Shown here in pieces: positions 1-8,605 of a stretch of DNA of 64,000 nt. The notes below the pieces were generated by a model that worked only from the letters and a program-made list of their open reading frames with translations, made no database searches and was not told the DNA's origin. Position 1 is the first letter of the stretch. Each line of letters opens with the position of its first letter. This DNA comes from Clostridiaceae bacterium M8S5 (lineage in GTDB: Bacteria; Bacillota; Clostridia; Tissierellales; MCWD3). The position numbers and the translations under genes are program-made. The stretch is from the NCBI GenBank assembly GCA_029227815.1, contig CP118523.1:1984001-2048000 (forward strand), read 5' to 3'.

Positions 1-285
1 AATGACACTAATTATGTTGAAAAAAGCGATGTTGTCTAAATATATTTTGATTTATTTAACTTAAGTAAATTATATTATAATTAGGTTACTCTGTTAGATA
101 TATTGTAATATTTATTATAAATAGACATAAAAAAATTACTGCTATCTATGATAGCATAAATTGGATGTGGTTTTCTTGTTTTTCAAGAAATAATGTCAAA
201 TCTATCAGTACCTCTAAGTGTAAATTGCCTAGGTATATCAGTGGAACTGTCAATTCAGATCTACGCCTTTATTATAATTAATTTT
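1..285. other. Edge stretch without a clear gene
   Basis: Frame 1 on the plus strand reads 12 codons ending VEKSDVV and a TAA at 37-39, so the tail of a gene lying to the left may enter here, but that is too short to support. The rest is AT-rich; the only structure I see is a small hairpin (TTTCTTG...CAAGAAA) near 172-189. Confidence 0.3.
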
Positions 286-759
286 CTAAAATTCTTTATC
301 TTTGGTGAAATTATACCAAACAACATCCTCTTTTTTATCGTAATTTTCTATAAAGCTTTTATAGTTCTCCTCTGTTGTTTTTTCGTTATTAATATAATAC
401 GATATTATAAAATCACCTTTTTTATCATGTCCTGATTCCTTGTGACCAACACTATTTATCACGTAGCCATCGTTGACAAATTTTAACTCATAAACCCCAT
501 TATCAAAAGCTCCACCAGAAGCCATAAATGTTCCATCTAGCTTAATTTCTTGTATTTCTCTATTGCTAAAATGATAACTAACAATATTCCCAGCATTAGC
601 ATGAAGAACTAAAACAAAGTCAGCAGCACCTACTTTCATTTCAATAACTAACTCTGGTATACAATCACCATTCATATCAACAAGAGTATAATTTAATGGG
701 GTTAAATTATAATCACTGTATTTAATATCTTTTAATAATAAGTTTTTTTCTGAACTCAT
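286..759 (-). CDS. FG-GAP-like protein, probably N-terminally truncated
   Basis: A 157-residue soluble protein. Residues 28-40 read LVDMNGDCIPELV, the calcium-loop-like D-x-N/D-G-D signature of FG-GAP/VCBS-type repeats seen in secreted clostridial proteins. There is no signal peptide and no good ribosome binding site before the ATG. The open frame extends only about 14 codons further upstream to a stop beside an RHS-like scrap. I infer a cassette remnant that lost its N-terminus. It could be a former toxin tip or an immunity-type protein; no function is assigned. Confidence 0.5.
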   Translation of the reverse strand: MSSEKNLLLKDIKYSDYNLTPLNYTLVDMNGDCIPELVIEMKVGAADFVLVLHANAGNIVSYHFSNREIQEIKLDGTFMASGGAFDNGVYELKFVNDGYVINSVGHKESGHDKKGDFIISYYINNEKTTEENYKSFIENYDKKEDVVWYNFTKDKEF

Positions 760-796
760 ACCACAAAATGTAGCTTTATTAGAAAGAATATCTTTA

Positions 797-817
797 AGCG
801 TTTAGGTAGTATCTGTC
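797..817 (-). pseudogene. RHS core scrap (RYYLNA)
   Basis: On the minus strand this reads RYYLNA followed by a stop. About 15 bases (AGCGTTTAGGTAGTAT on plus) are identical to the RHS core motif coding region near 29,090 in the main RHS gene. It sits just upstream of the 286-759 gene, as expected if that gene is the remains of an RHS-linked cassette. The match is short, so chance is possible. Confidence 0.35.
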
Positions 818-822
818 ATGTG

Positions 823-878
823 TTAACTATATGCCTTAAATCATATCAAATTATTTCTAAATAATCCAATTTTAACAC
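823..878. repeat. Cassette-boundary repeat, copy 1
   Basis: AT-rich 56-bp sequence with the core AAATAATCCAATTTTAACAC, also found at 6106-6160 and 8118-8173. All three copies lie between immunity-like genes, suggesting a duplicated boundary of toxin/immunity cassettes. Confidence 0.6.
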
Positions 879-931
879 AAAATTTAAATAGCCCTAATTG
901 TAAAAAATACTATTAGGGCTGATACACACTA

Positions 932-1225
932 TTATTTGATTATTTCAATTTCTTTTAAGAACTTAACACAATCTTTGAGACCTTGTAGATATAGTCTCTC
1001 TTTTTCAATCCACTCTATGTTTATAGAATTATCTCTATATTTTACTACAAATTCTTTATCGTCATTTTTAAGTACATTTAGTATTTTTTGCATTCTTAGA
1101 CTATCTAGCATATTACTATCTAATAACTCTTTATACTCCTTATCAGTATCACGCAAAACTCTTAGTACATGCTCATGAATATCAACAAATAAATCTTGAA
1201 AATACTCTTTATATTCAGTTAACAT
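932..1225 (-). CDS. Small acidic helical protein of an RHH-linked module
   Basis: A 97-residue, probably all-helical protein with a good ribosome binding site (AAAGGAG) before ATG. It resembles the 95-residue protein at 23,984-24,271 in length, composition and C-terminal pattern (…KFLKEIEI versus …RLLKELSI). In both places it follows a ribbon-helix-helix gene and a conserved intergenic hairpin. It recalls the DUF6809-type small proteins of Firmicutes, but I cannot confirm the family. Function unknown; the pairing suggests a regulator/partner or antitoxin-like module. Confidence 0.6.
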   Translation of the reverse strand: MLTEYKEYFQDLFVDIHEHVLRVLRDTDKEYKELLDSNMLDSLRMQKILNVLKNDDKEFVVKYRDNSINIEWIEKERLYLQGLKDCVKFLKEIEIIK

Positions 1226-1351
1226 AGTTATCCTCTCCTTTAGATATCTTGCAATACTATCACAAACAGGGTATAATAGATTTACCGCTATTTATTGATA
1301 GTGGGAACTAAGAAGTGGTGGGTTTGTTGTCATACAGACGCCGCTTCTTTT
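1226..1351 (-). promoter_or_regulatory. Conserved intergenic hairpin of the RHH module, copy 1
   Basis: Read on the minus strand this contains AAGCGGCG, CCCACCACTT, CCACTATCAA, then TAAATCTATTATACCCTGTTT. The same blocks occur in the same order at 23,861-23,983 between the paralogous genes. The first part forms a terminator-like hairpin; the second could be a promoter/operator for the downstream gene. Confidence 0.55.
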
Positions 1352-1525
1352 TTAATCATTTAAGTCGCTTTCCAACTTTACAATCCCACGTCTTATAGCT
1401 TCAGCTTTGCTGATATTGTATACGTCACAATATTTTTTGAGTATTTCATCACATTTATCATCTAATCTCACATGAATTGGTTTGCCTTTTGGATTGTTAG
1501 TCGGTCTACCTACTTTTTTAGGCAA
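1352..1525 (-). CDS. Ribbon-helix-helix DNA-binding protein
   Basis: A 57-residue protein starting at TTG, placed by the GGAGGTG site five bases upstream; the longer ATG-started frame would bury that site. The sequence has a basic glycine/proline-rich head (GRPTNNPKG), a beta strand (PIHVRLD) and two helices containing ISKAEAIRRGI, as in MetJ/Arc-type regulators. It is a paralog of the 58-residue protein at 23,684-23,860, which also uses TTG. Probably autoregulates the two-gene module. Confidence 0.75.
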   Translation of the reverse strand: MPKKVGRPTNNPKGKPIHVRLDDKCDEILKKYCDVYNISKAEAIRRGIVKLESDLND

Positions 1526-1619
1526 AAGTTCACCTCCTTTATTTTGTAGCCCTAAATTAATAATATAATATGTAGCCCAATATGTCAAATGATTCCTTTG
1601 CTTTTGTTAAAATATATTA

Positions 1620-1755
1620 ACTATGCTAAAAAAGATTAGGCAAATACATTAATGCACCTGCCTAGTCTTTATTTTAAAATGATAAGAAATTATTATGATT
1701 CTTTCTTTTTTTTAAGTGAGTTAATTAAATACTCTATTTTTTCATTAATACACTA
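1620..1755 (-). pseudogene. Decayed copy of the 3' end of the 2638-3108 gene
   Basis: This stretch is closely similar to 2572-2705: both contain ATGATAAGAAATTATTATGA followed by the TTCTTTCTTTTTTTTAAGT tract that encodes the lysine-rich tail of the membrane protein. The reading frame is lost after about 20 codons. It shows duplication of an immunity-type cassette. Confidence 0.6.
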
Positions 1756-1878
1756 TCTTTAATTATGAAATTTACTGTAAATAATCATTTTAACAAAATG
1801 AATAAGCAGGCACATTATTATACCTGCTTATTATAACTTTATTATAATTGGTATGATTGAACAAATCGAAAACAAAGA

Positions 1879-2457
1879 TTAATATAACTGTGATGGTTCA
1901 TTATGATGCAATCTCCATCCATTTATTTCATCATAAATGAATTTCAATAAAACTTCTCCATATTCATCATCTATAAGTCCTTCAACTTTCAAATTTGCTA
2001 AAGCTATATTATCATTATATTCAATTGATAATATTATAATATCTGACCAATAATAACCTGAAACGATATCACAACTTGCCATATAAAGTTTGCCTTTATA
2101 TTCTTCTATACATAATTCTCTAACTAAATTTTTAATAGTTTCTTCTGAGAATATATCTTCAAGATAGTTGTATAGCTTATCAAATGTATCTATACTACTA
2201 CCTAATTCATAATATTCTCCTTCTTCTTCTTCTTTTATTTTTATAGGATCTTTATTAACTTTACAACTATCTATTCCCTCTCCTAAATGAAATACACACC
2301 CTACTTTATTGCTTCCTTTTTCAATTATATTCATGATTTCTTCATTGGTGATTTTAGGTATTTTATTTTTTGATACATCCCTTATTTTTTCCTCTTTACA
2401 ACCAGTATTGATAACTATCAATATTGCCAACATAGTTATTATTATTATCTTTTTAAT
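1879..2457 (-). CDS. Lipoprotein, immunity-like, paralog 1
   Basis: A lipoprotein with a hydrophobic leader and lipobox VINTGC, then an acidic exposed domain (…FHLGEGIDSCKVNKDP…). It is highly similar along its length to the 192-residue protein at 6407-6985. Alignment with that paralog puts the start at an ATT codon after a GGGGG site. The upstream in-frame ATG at 2484 lies inside the toxin-tip fossil ending just above. Either the gene uses the rare ATT start or its start has been damaged. Membrane anchoring and its place after a toxin-tip remnant suggest an immunity protein. Confidence 0.7.
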   Translation of the reverse strand: MKKIIIITMLAILIVINTGCKEEKIRDVSKNKIPKITNEEIMNIIEKGSNKVGCVFHLGEGIDSCKVNKDPIKIKEEEEGEYYELGSSIDTFDKLYNYLEDIFSEETIKNLVRELCIEEYKGKLYMASCDIVSGYYWSDIIILSIEYNDNIALANLKVEGLIDDEYGEVLLKFIYDEINGWRLHHNEPSQLY

Positions 2458-2470
2458 ACTTTTTACCCCC

Positions 2471-2575
2471 TTACTTTTTTTCATATATTATATATCTATC
2501 TACAGTTACATTAAATGGTTTTTTCTCTTATCATTTTTTTTATATTCAACTGCTGTTTCAAGCGTGTTATGCTAA
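2471..2575 (-). pseudogene. Toxin-tip C-terminal fossil, copy 1
   Basis: Translating the minus strand gives TLETAVEYKKNDKRKN, a one-base frameshift, then PFNVTVDRYIIYEKK and a stop. The same C-terminus is intact at 6999-7176. Both are followed immediately by paralogous lipoprotein genes, as in toxin-immunity pairs. Confidence 0.55.
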
Positions 2576-2637
2576 TAAAGATTAAGCAAATACTTTAATG
2601 TACCTGCTTAATCTTTATTTAAAATGATAAGAAATTA

Positions 2638-3108
2638 TTATGATTCTTTCTTTTTTTTAAGTAAGCTAACTGAATGCTCTAATTTTTTACCAATACACAT
2701 CCAGACAGTGATTGTTATAAGAAATACATAAGCTGTATTAGAATCTTCTCCTCCTATAATACAGTCAAGTGTTGACAGTATTGAAACAAAAACTGTGACA
2801 ATAAATAATATTTTGCATGCTTTTTTCATAAGTACTAAAACATTAATCAACATATTTATATTAGATATCTTGAATTTGCCAATAACAGGAATCTCTTCTT
2901 CTGCTACATATTCATTTAGAAAATATACTACCATTTCACCCATAATACTAAATCCTATTATAGATGCTGTATCTTTTATAGCTTCTATACTTGAAAATTT
3001 TTTTACTAGGAAAGAAAAAATTAGAAACAACATACCTACATATATGAAACGTATTGTTGATAATGATAAATTCTTAATAAATAAAATGGCTTTATTTTGC
3101 ACAATCAT
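2638..3108 (-). CDS. Membrane protein, immunity-like
   Basis: A 156-residue protein with about four hydrophobic segments (near residues 20-35, 48-64, 95-112 and 127-141) and a lysine-rich tail. Its ATG overlaps the stop of the preceding gene (ATGA), so it is translationally coupled as the last gene of a four-gene operon of lipoproteins. I do not recognise the family. A small polytopic protein in this position fits an immunity protein against a membrane-acting toxin, but that is inference. Confidence 0.65.
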   Translation of the reverse strand: MIVQNKAILFIKNLSLSTIRFIYVGMLFLIFSFLVKKFSSIEAIKDTASIIGFSIMGEMVVYFLNEYVAEEEIPVIGKFKISNINMLINVLVLMKKACKILFIVTVFVSILSTLDCIIGGEDSNTAYVFLITITVWMCIGKKLEHSVSLLKKKKES

Positions 3109-4124
3109 TTAACTATTTCCTCACTAGTACCATCTAACTTTATTCTCATTAAATGTTCATATACATATGACGAAGATTTAAAATAAATCCAATTTTTATC
3201 TATCCCCTTTATATATCCTGTGCCTATTTCTTTATATGTCTGTTCGCCAATTTTCTTTTTTAATATTAATAAACTCTTTACTTCATTTCTGCTATCTATT
3301 ATATTATAATTCATGTTTAACCATGAGTTATAGTATATATATCCGTCTTGTATAACAAATCGTCTAGGCAGGTCTTTCTCACTAGCAATTACTTCTTTTC
3401 TTGTTTTGCCGTCTAAACTATCTCTATATATTATGTCAGTTTGCACATCATAATCATACTCCAAATAGTAAATATAGTTATTATCTACAAGAAAATATAT
3501 AGGTGAGACATCTAATAGCTTTTCTTTTTTATTATTAGCTAAATCTAATTTATACACTTTATCTCTATCTGATTTGTTACTATAGTATATCGTATTACCT
3601 TTTATAAACATACTTCTTACTTTATCATTACAAATTTTTTCCTTACTTGTGCCATCTAATTTTATCTTATAAATCATATCATCTTCACAGTTTATATAAT
3701 ATAACCATTCGTCTGATAATTGTAAATATTTACTCTCATCATTACTTAATATTGTTTGATTTGCTCCATCTTTTTTTATTTTATTTATAGTACCTGACCT
3801 TTTTTCAGTTTCAAAATCACCGCTAGAGTTGATATAATATATCCATTCATCTGAAACATTAATATACATAACATTGTTATCTGTTAATTTAACGTTACTT
3901 TTATCATGTATCTTACTCATACCTGTATCGTAATCTTCACCACTTTCAACAGAAAAGTTATAGTAAGTAAGATTCTTATCACTACATATATATCCACCTC
4001 TTGCTATGTTAGACATGTTATATTCTTGGTTGGTATTAACTTTATTACTATTAGTGCAATATGAATTAATTATAAATATTGATGAAAATATAAATATAAC
4101 AGCAAATAGTTTAATCTTATTCAT
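3105..4124 (-). CDS. DUF5050-type beta-propeller lipoprotein
   Basis: About 339 residues from the ATG that follows GGAGGA; the longer frame starting at 4160 overlaps the upstream gene more and lacks a site. The leader ends in NSYC, a possible lipobox. The mature part is made of repeats such as DEWIYYIN, DEWLYYIN, NNYIYYLE and DGYIYYNS, each paired with an IKLDGTS-like strand, characteristic of DUF5050 (six-bladed propeller). The start overlaps the upstream stop by eight bases, so it is co-translated. Likely exposed on the outer face of the membrane; role unknown. Confidence 0.75.
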   Translation of the reverse strand: MNKIKLFAVIFIFSSIFIINSYCTNSNKVNTNQEYNMSNIARGGYICSDKNLTYYNFSVESGEDYDTGMSKIHDKSNVKLTDNNVMYINVSDEWIYYINSSGDFETEKRSGTINKIKKDGANQTILSNDESKYLQLSDEWLYYINCEDDMIYKIKLDGTSKEKICNDKVRSMFIKGNTIYYSNKSDRDKVYKLDLANNKKEKLLDVSPIYFLVDNNYIYYLEYDYDVQTDIIYRDSLDGKTRKEVIASEKDLPRRFVIQDGYIYYNSWLNMNYNIIDSRNEVKSLLILKKKIGEQTYKEIGTGYIKGIDKNWIYFKSSSYVYEHLMRIKLDGTSEEIVK

Positions 4125-5073
4125 GGCTTCCTCCGTTTTCCAGTATTTTTTCATAATCAACTTGAGTGTTTATTAGCTTACCTAGAATGATATTATAAAA
4201 ATCTGATTCTTTATTTTTCAATATATTAGTATCAGTACCAGTTTCTAAATTCCTGATGTAAATACCTGTCTCATTATAATCAACGAAACAATCCAAGTCT
4301 CTTTCACATGTATCATATATAGGCTTTGAATAAATCATATATTTTTCATCTTTAGTTATTGATGGATAAAAAATATATTTTCCTAGTTCGATAATTTTCT
4401 TAGTTCTGACATCATATTTATATGCTTTATGTTCAAATGTATACACTATATACCCTGTTTTATGCCATTGAGAAATATATAAAGGGTAACCGTAGAATAC
4501 ACCTGTTTCTCCAATATAAATTTTATCTATTATTTTCTTTTTATTTATATCAATTATATTAATAAAGTAGTTGTTGTCTTCATCTTCAATTCCTTTAGCC
4601 ATATACCTCTTATTTGGTGAATATAGAGTATTACTTATACGTTCAAATATCCTCTTACAGTAATCATCAATATGAATATATCTATAGATTAAAAAATGTG
4701 AAAATTTATCTTTTAAAAACTCTTCGTTTTTTTCAATATACTGAGATATATCATTTTCTAGTCCTTGTATTTCTATTTTATTGTTAGCCATATTATATAT
4801 AGTTTGTTCTTTGTTATCTCCATGACTTATCCAAATATACTGACCATCAGAAGAAATTTCTTGAATAAAACAATCTTTATGCAAAATGCTCTCAAAATAG
4901 TTTGATAGCTCTTTATATTTTATTATCTTCAAATCACCTTTAATTGCAGAGTTTAAGTTTATAATTGAATCGTCATTTAAAACAATCCAAGTAGGGCATT
5001 TATTGGTGCAACCAATGCAAATTAAAGCCACAAATATTAATATTGAAAATAGTAGTAAAAATCTTTTTTTCAT
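4117..5073 (-). CDS. Propeller-like lipoprotein, paralog A
   Basis: About 318 residues from ATG at 5073, preceded by AAAGGA; the lipobox is LICIGC. It is a tandem paralog of the gene at 5075-6016: both contain the block HKAYKYDVRTKKIIELG, a TWI.L/TWIAM motif near the mature N-terminus, and SPNKRYMAKGIEDEDNNY-type segments. The repeated ‘ITKDEKYMIYSKP’ blade is typical of TolB/WD-like propellers. Second gene of the 6016-2638 operon; function unknown. Confidence 0.7.
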   Translation of the reverse strand: MKKRFLLLFSILIFVALICIGCTNKCPTWIVLNDDSIINLNSAIKGDLKIIKYKELSNYFESILHKDCFIQEISSDGQYIWISHGDNKEQTIYNMANNKIEIQGLENDISQYIEKNEEFLKDKFSHFLIYRYIHIDDYCKRIFERISNTLYSPNKRYMAKGIEDEDNNYFINIIDINKKKIIDKIYIGETGVFYGYPLYISQWHKTGYIVYTFEHKAYKYDVRTKKIIELGKYIFYPSITKDEKYMIYSKPIYDTCERDLDCFVDYNETGIYIRNLETGTDTNILKNKESDFYNIILGKLINTQVDYEKILENGGSHE

Positions 5074-5074
5074 T

Positions 5075-6016
5075 TTAATTCCTTTCATACACCTTTTTAT
5101 AATCAACTTTAGTGCTGTACACATCTATTAAAGAAAAATCTTGTTTATTTAGTTTGTTATCTTTAAATATATTTATTTCTCTATTAGTTTTCAAATCTCT
5201 TATAAATACGCCCTTTTCTCCGTAATCATTTAAATGACTCAGGCTTTCCTCAGAAGTATCATAATTAGGTTTAGAATATATCATGTACTTTTCATCCTTG
5301 GTAATTAATGGATAAAAAATATATATTCCTAGTTCGATAATTTTCTTAGTTCTAACATCATATTTATATGCTTTATGTTCAAATGTATATACTATATAAT
5401 CATTTGTATGCCACTGCATCACACATAAAGGATATCTATAGAATTTGCTAGTTTCTCCTACAAAAACCCTCTCTATTACTTTTTCACTACTAATATCAAC
5501 TACATCAATATAATAATTACTATCTTCATCTTTAATTGCTTTTGCTATATATTTTTTATCTGGTGAATAGGTAACATTAATAACTGTTTCAAAGTGTCTC
5601 ACCCAGCATAATTTTTCAGTTTCAATATATTTAGCTGACTGATAAAACGAAAACTTACCTCTCCATTCTTCTTTGTTTTGTTTTAAATATTTATCTATAT
5701 CTATATCCGAACCTTGTACTATTATTTCATCTTTTAATAAATCATATATTGTGTGTAAGGGATTATCTTGCAATATCCATAAATATCTACCATTTTCCGA
5801 AACGCTAGTTATATAATTGTTCTTATCAAAATTTCCCGATAAATCTCCTATTTTTAATATAGTTATATTACCTTTTAAAGCATCATCAAAATTCAATAAT
5901 ATTCTTTCAGGTTCTTGCAATGAGTACATTGCAATCCATGTTTCACTATTTTCTTTACATCCGGTTAATAAATTTATCACAATTACAAGCATGAATATAA
6001 GTGTCTTTTTCACCAA
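5075..6016 (-). CDS. Propeller-like lipoprotein, paralog B
   Basis: A 313-residue lipoprotein (lipobox LLTGC) and the first gene of a tightly packed four-gene operon whose neighbours overlap or abut. It shares long near-identical blocks with the next gene (around residues 165-265), pointing to a recent tandem duplication. Blades such as NGRYLWILQD and DEKYMIYSKP suggest a WD/TolB-like propeller. In this locus duplicated lipoproteins probably act as immunity or accessory proteins; no catalytic motif is visible. Confidence 0.7.
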   Translation of the reverse strand: MVKKTLIFMLVIVINLLTGCKENSETWIAMYSLQEPERILLNFDDALKGNITILKIGDLSGNFDKNNYITSVSENGRYLWILQDNPLHTIYDLLKDEIIVQGSDIDIDKYLKQNKEEWRGKFSFYQSAKYIETEKLCWVRHFETVINVTYSPDKKYIAKAIKDEDSNYYIDVVDISSEKVIERVFVGETSKFYRYPLCVMQWHTNDYIVYTFEHKAYKYDVRTKKIIELGIYIFYPLITKDEKYMIYSKPNYDTSEESLSHLNDYGEKGVFIRDLKTNREINIFKDNKLNKQDFSLIDVYSTKVDYKKVYERN

Positions 6017-6105
6017 TTAATCTCCTTTATAAAAGCTTTTTTATGTACCTAACCTTTGTTAAATTATACTAAAATGATTTTTTAGTGACTTTTTAAGTGA
6101 ATTAC

Positions 6106-6160
6106 ATCTACAATATCTTAAATTATATCAAATTATTTCTAAATAATCCAATTTTAATAC
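6106..6160. repeat. Cassette-boundary repeat, copy 2
   Basis: Near-identical to 823-878 over TATCAAATTATTTCTAAATA and the following ATCCAATTTTAA. It separates the 6016-2638 operon from the 6407-6985 lipoprotein cassette. Confidence 0.6.
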
Positions 6161-6406
6161 TGATAGAAAAAGAAGAAGCAGGTACATCAATGTACCTACT
6201 TAAACATCGTTTTAAGATGATATGAAACTATCTAATACAAAAGCTTTATACTCTTTTATTAGTCCATATGCTATTATTTCTGATTTTTGAAATGTTATAC
6301 ACTAATTACGTACTTTAAAGAATTTATGTTTTAGTTGATTTTTCTTAAATTCTTATTACTTAGCGTTCCAGTTGAAACTATCACCACTGATGATACAACT
6401 TGCCAT

Positions 6407-6985
6407 CTAATACAATTTTGTTGGTTCTTCAAGATTTAATCTCCACCCATTTTGTATATTGTAAACAAATTGCAATGATGTATCTGCATATTCATCTTCT
6501 ATAGTTGCTTGCACTTTCAATTTTACTAAAGCTATATTATTATCATATTCGATTAATATATCTTTAACCTCGTCCCAATAATAACCAGAAACTATATCTC
6601 CACTTTCCATATATAGTTTATCTTTAATTTCTTCAATACTTAACTCTCTAACTAAATTTTTAATAGTTTCTTCTGTAAAAACATCTTCAAGATATTTATT
6701 TAGATTATCAAATGTATTTATACTGCTTCCTAATTCATAATAATCTCCTTCTTCTTCTCCTTTTATTTTTATAGGATCTTTATTAACTTTACAACCATCT
6801 ATTCCCTCTCCTAAATGAAATACACACCCTACTTTCTCGCTTGCTTTTTCAATTATACTTATAATTTCTTCATTAGTAATTTCAGGTATTTCATTTTTTA
6901 CTACATTTTCTACTTCTTTCTGGTTACAACCAGTATTTATAACTATAAATATAGTTAACATGGTTATAATTATTATTTTTTTCAT
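6407..6985 (-). CDS. Lipoprotein, immunity-like, paralog 2
   Basis: A 192-residue lipoprotein with lipobox VINTGC and a normal ATG after AAAGGGTGAGAG. It is a close paralog of the protein ending at 1879, sharing FHLGEGID and KVNKDPIKIK. The ATG is 14 bases below the stop of a toxin-tip fossil (6999-7176), the usual toxin-then-immunity order. I infer a periplasmic-face immunity protein whose cognate toxin has been lost. Confidence 0.75.
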   Translation of the reverse strand: MKKIIIITMLTIFIVINTGCNQKEVENVVKNEIPEITNEEIISIIEKASEKVGCVFHLGEGIDGCKVNKDPIKIKGEEEGDYYELGSSINTFDNLNKYLEDVFTEETIKNLVRELSIEEIKDKLYMESGDIVSGYYWDEVKDILIEYDNNIALVKLKVQATIEDEYADTSLQFVYNIQNGWRLNLEEPTKLY

Positions 6986-6998
6986 ATACTCTCACCCT

Positions 6999-7176
6999 TT
7001 ATTTTTGTTCATATATTATATATCTATCTACAGTAACATTAAATGGATTTCTTCTTTTATTTGCCTTTTTATATTCAACTGCTGTTTCAAGCGTATAATT
7101 ATGGATACTTTCATATTTATTTTTATCATAATCCACTTGGCTTTGAAAATTAACGTCTAATATTATCTTTTAATAT
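6999..7176 (-). pseudogene. Toxin-tip C-terminal fossil, copy 2
   Basis: An open frame of about 58 codons without a start reads …NYTLETAVEYKKANKRRN then PFNVTVDRYIIYEQK and a stop. The matching C-terminus occurs frameshifted at 2471-2575. Upstream it runs into the cassette-end repeat at 7180. I read it as the last part of an RHS-type tip whose upstream portion was deleted. Confidence 0.5.
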
Positions 7177-7179
7177 TGT

Positions 7180-7330
7180 TTTTCATATGATAGAATAATC
7201 AAATTTTGAAAGCAAATACTATATTTAGTTTTGATTATATATGCTTTCAACTATCCAAAATATCTCACATATTTTAACACTCTAAGACAAACCCAAATGG
7301 ATCAAATCCAATTGGGTCTTTTTATGTAAC
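7180..7330 (-). repeat. Cassette-end repeat with terminator, copy 1
   Basis: This 150-bp stretch is homologous to 27,345-27,490. Both lie directly below a membrane immunity-like gene and contain a hairpin ACCCAAAT…ATTGGGT with a T-run (minus strand), a rho-independent terminator. It marks the downstream end of two different cassettes. Confidence 0.7.
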
Positions 7331-7333
7331 TCA

Positions 7334-7744
7334 CTAGTTTTTAGCTTTTTCCTTATTTTTCTTTACCATATTATAATATGAAATGATACAAACTAATTCA
7401 AAAACGAATCCTAAAATTAACATATTAAATATTATAAGATAATAAATATACTCTTGTTTCATATAACGTATTGCAATATTAGCAAGAACATGTCCTAAGC
7501 CACCAAGTGCAATAATCTGAGGATTTGCATTATTTTTGGTTCTATTTCTATTTTTAAAGAATTTTATTCCTAAAAACAAAATGCTTAAAATAGAAACAAT
7601 TATAAAAATAAAAAATAATATATTGCTACGGTTTAGATACAAATAATATATAGTCAAACTTGAGCCATAAAATCCAACTGTTAAGTAAATATCAGATAAA
7701 AGGCTAAATAAAAAATATTTTTTCTCTGTAATTCTAAAATGCAA
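7334..7744 (-). CDS. Membrane protein, immunity-like (second part of a split gene?)
   Basis: 136 residues from a TTG start, with about four transmembrane segments and a lysine-rich tail. The start overlaps the end of the 68-residue membrane ORF upstream (7734-7940) in another frame. The two together would make one protein of about 200 residues, so a frameshift in a single gene is as likely as two coupled genes. Followed by the cassette-end terminator repeat. No family recognised. Confidence 0.5.
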   Translation of the reverse strand: MHFRITEKKYFLFSLLSDIYLTVGFYGSSLTIYYLYLNRSNILFFIFIIVSILSILFLGIKFFKNRNRTKNNANPQIIALGGLGHVLANIAIRYMKQEYIYYLIIFNMLILGFVFELVCIISYYNMVKKNKEKAKN

Positions 7745-7940
7745 AACTATAGCCCATAACTAAAAATAACAAATAAAATGTAGGTAAAATAAATAGTAAT
7801 TTAGATTTAGTTTCTACATATGAAAATAAAAACAAAAGACCAATAAATATAGATAGTATAAGCATAAAACTTCTTATTTTTTTACGTGCATCCTTAGCTC
7901 CATTATAAGTATTGAAATTTGTATATTCCATAAAAACCAC
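7734..7940 (-). CDS. Small membrane protein (first part of a split gene?)
   Basis: 68 residues with two hydrophobic segments (about 25-40 and 48-64). The ATG at 7931 (MEYTNF) is a likely start; AGGTGG lies upstream. The stop sits at TTTTGCATTTTAG, where a one-base shift would continue into the 136-residue membrane ORF. Position within the immunity array is the only functional clue. Confidence 0.5.
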   Translation of the reverse strand: MVFMEYTNFNTYNGAKDARKKIRSFMLILSIFIGLLFLFSYVETKSKLLFILPTFYLLFLVMGYSFAF

Positions 7941-8117
7941 CTCTTTCTAGGAATACAATAAAATAATGATAGCATCTATATAATTGTTTTTTCTTTTAAA
8001 TGCATAGTATTTCAAGTAACCTTATATAGGTAAATAGTTACAATACCTATTATACATAAGATTACAGTTCAAGTCCTATTACCTGTACTATGTAATTTGT
8101 TATTATTTTGTCAGGTT

Positions 8118-8173
8118 TTAACTATATACCTTAAATTATATTAAAATACTTTCAAACAATCCAATTTTAACAC
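8118..8173. repeat. Cassette-boundary repeat, copy 3
   Basis: Third copy of the repeat at 823-878 and 6106-6160, more diverged in the middle (AAAATACTTTCAAACAATCC). It lies between the split membrane gene and the immunity gene of the orphan RHS tip. The rest of 7941-8311 shows no gene. Confidence 0.55.
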
Positions 8174-8311
8174 TACTAGAGTAAAAACAACTAGGACGAC
8201 ATTCAATCCTAGTTGTGAAAAGTATAATGTTGTGTAATGCTATTCTATAATACGTAATAGTCAAAATAGTCATTGCTTTTTATTTAATAATTTTATATCA
8301 TAGATTTAAAA

Positions 8312-8599
8312 CTACAGTTCAATATCTTTTTTTAATAATTTTGCTATATAAAAAAATAGTAATTCCCATAATTTTAAGCCCAAGTGAGCAATTACAAAGT
8401 TATATATACTAAACAAAAATGCTTTAGCAAGACTATGGATATTCCTAGATACGCAAATATTAACAATCAAACCAAAAAGTATCATTACTTGAAACATAAT
8501 TACAAAAGGTCTCATGACTTTCTTATATCTAAATAATTTAAAGATATATTCATGCAATTTTCTTATATAATTAATTAACTTTCTGATATAATTAACCAA
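8312..8599 (-). CDS. Membrane immunity-like protein for the orphan RHS tip
   Basis: 95 residues from a TTG start whose ribosome site GGGAGTGA overlaps the stop codon of the orphan RHS tip, so translation of the two is coupled. Basic N-terminus (YIRKLINYIRKL) and two hydrophobic segments (about 32-48 and 58-85). Size, topology and position match the immunity genes of polymorphic toxins. No family recognised. Confidence 0.65.
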   Translation of the reverse strand: MVNYIRKLINYIRKLHEYIFKLFRYKKVMRPFVIMFQVMILFGLIVNICVSRNIHSLAKAFLFSIYNFVIAHLGLKLWELLFFYIAKLLKKDIEL

Positions 8600-8605
8600 A
8601 CTATA

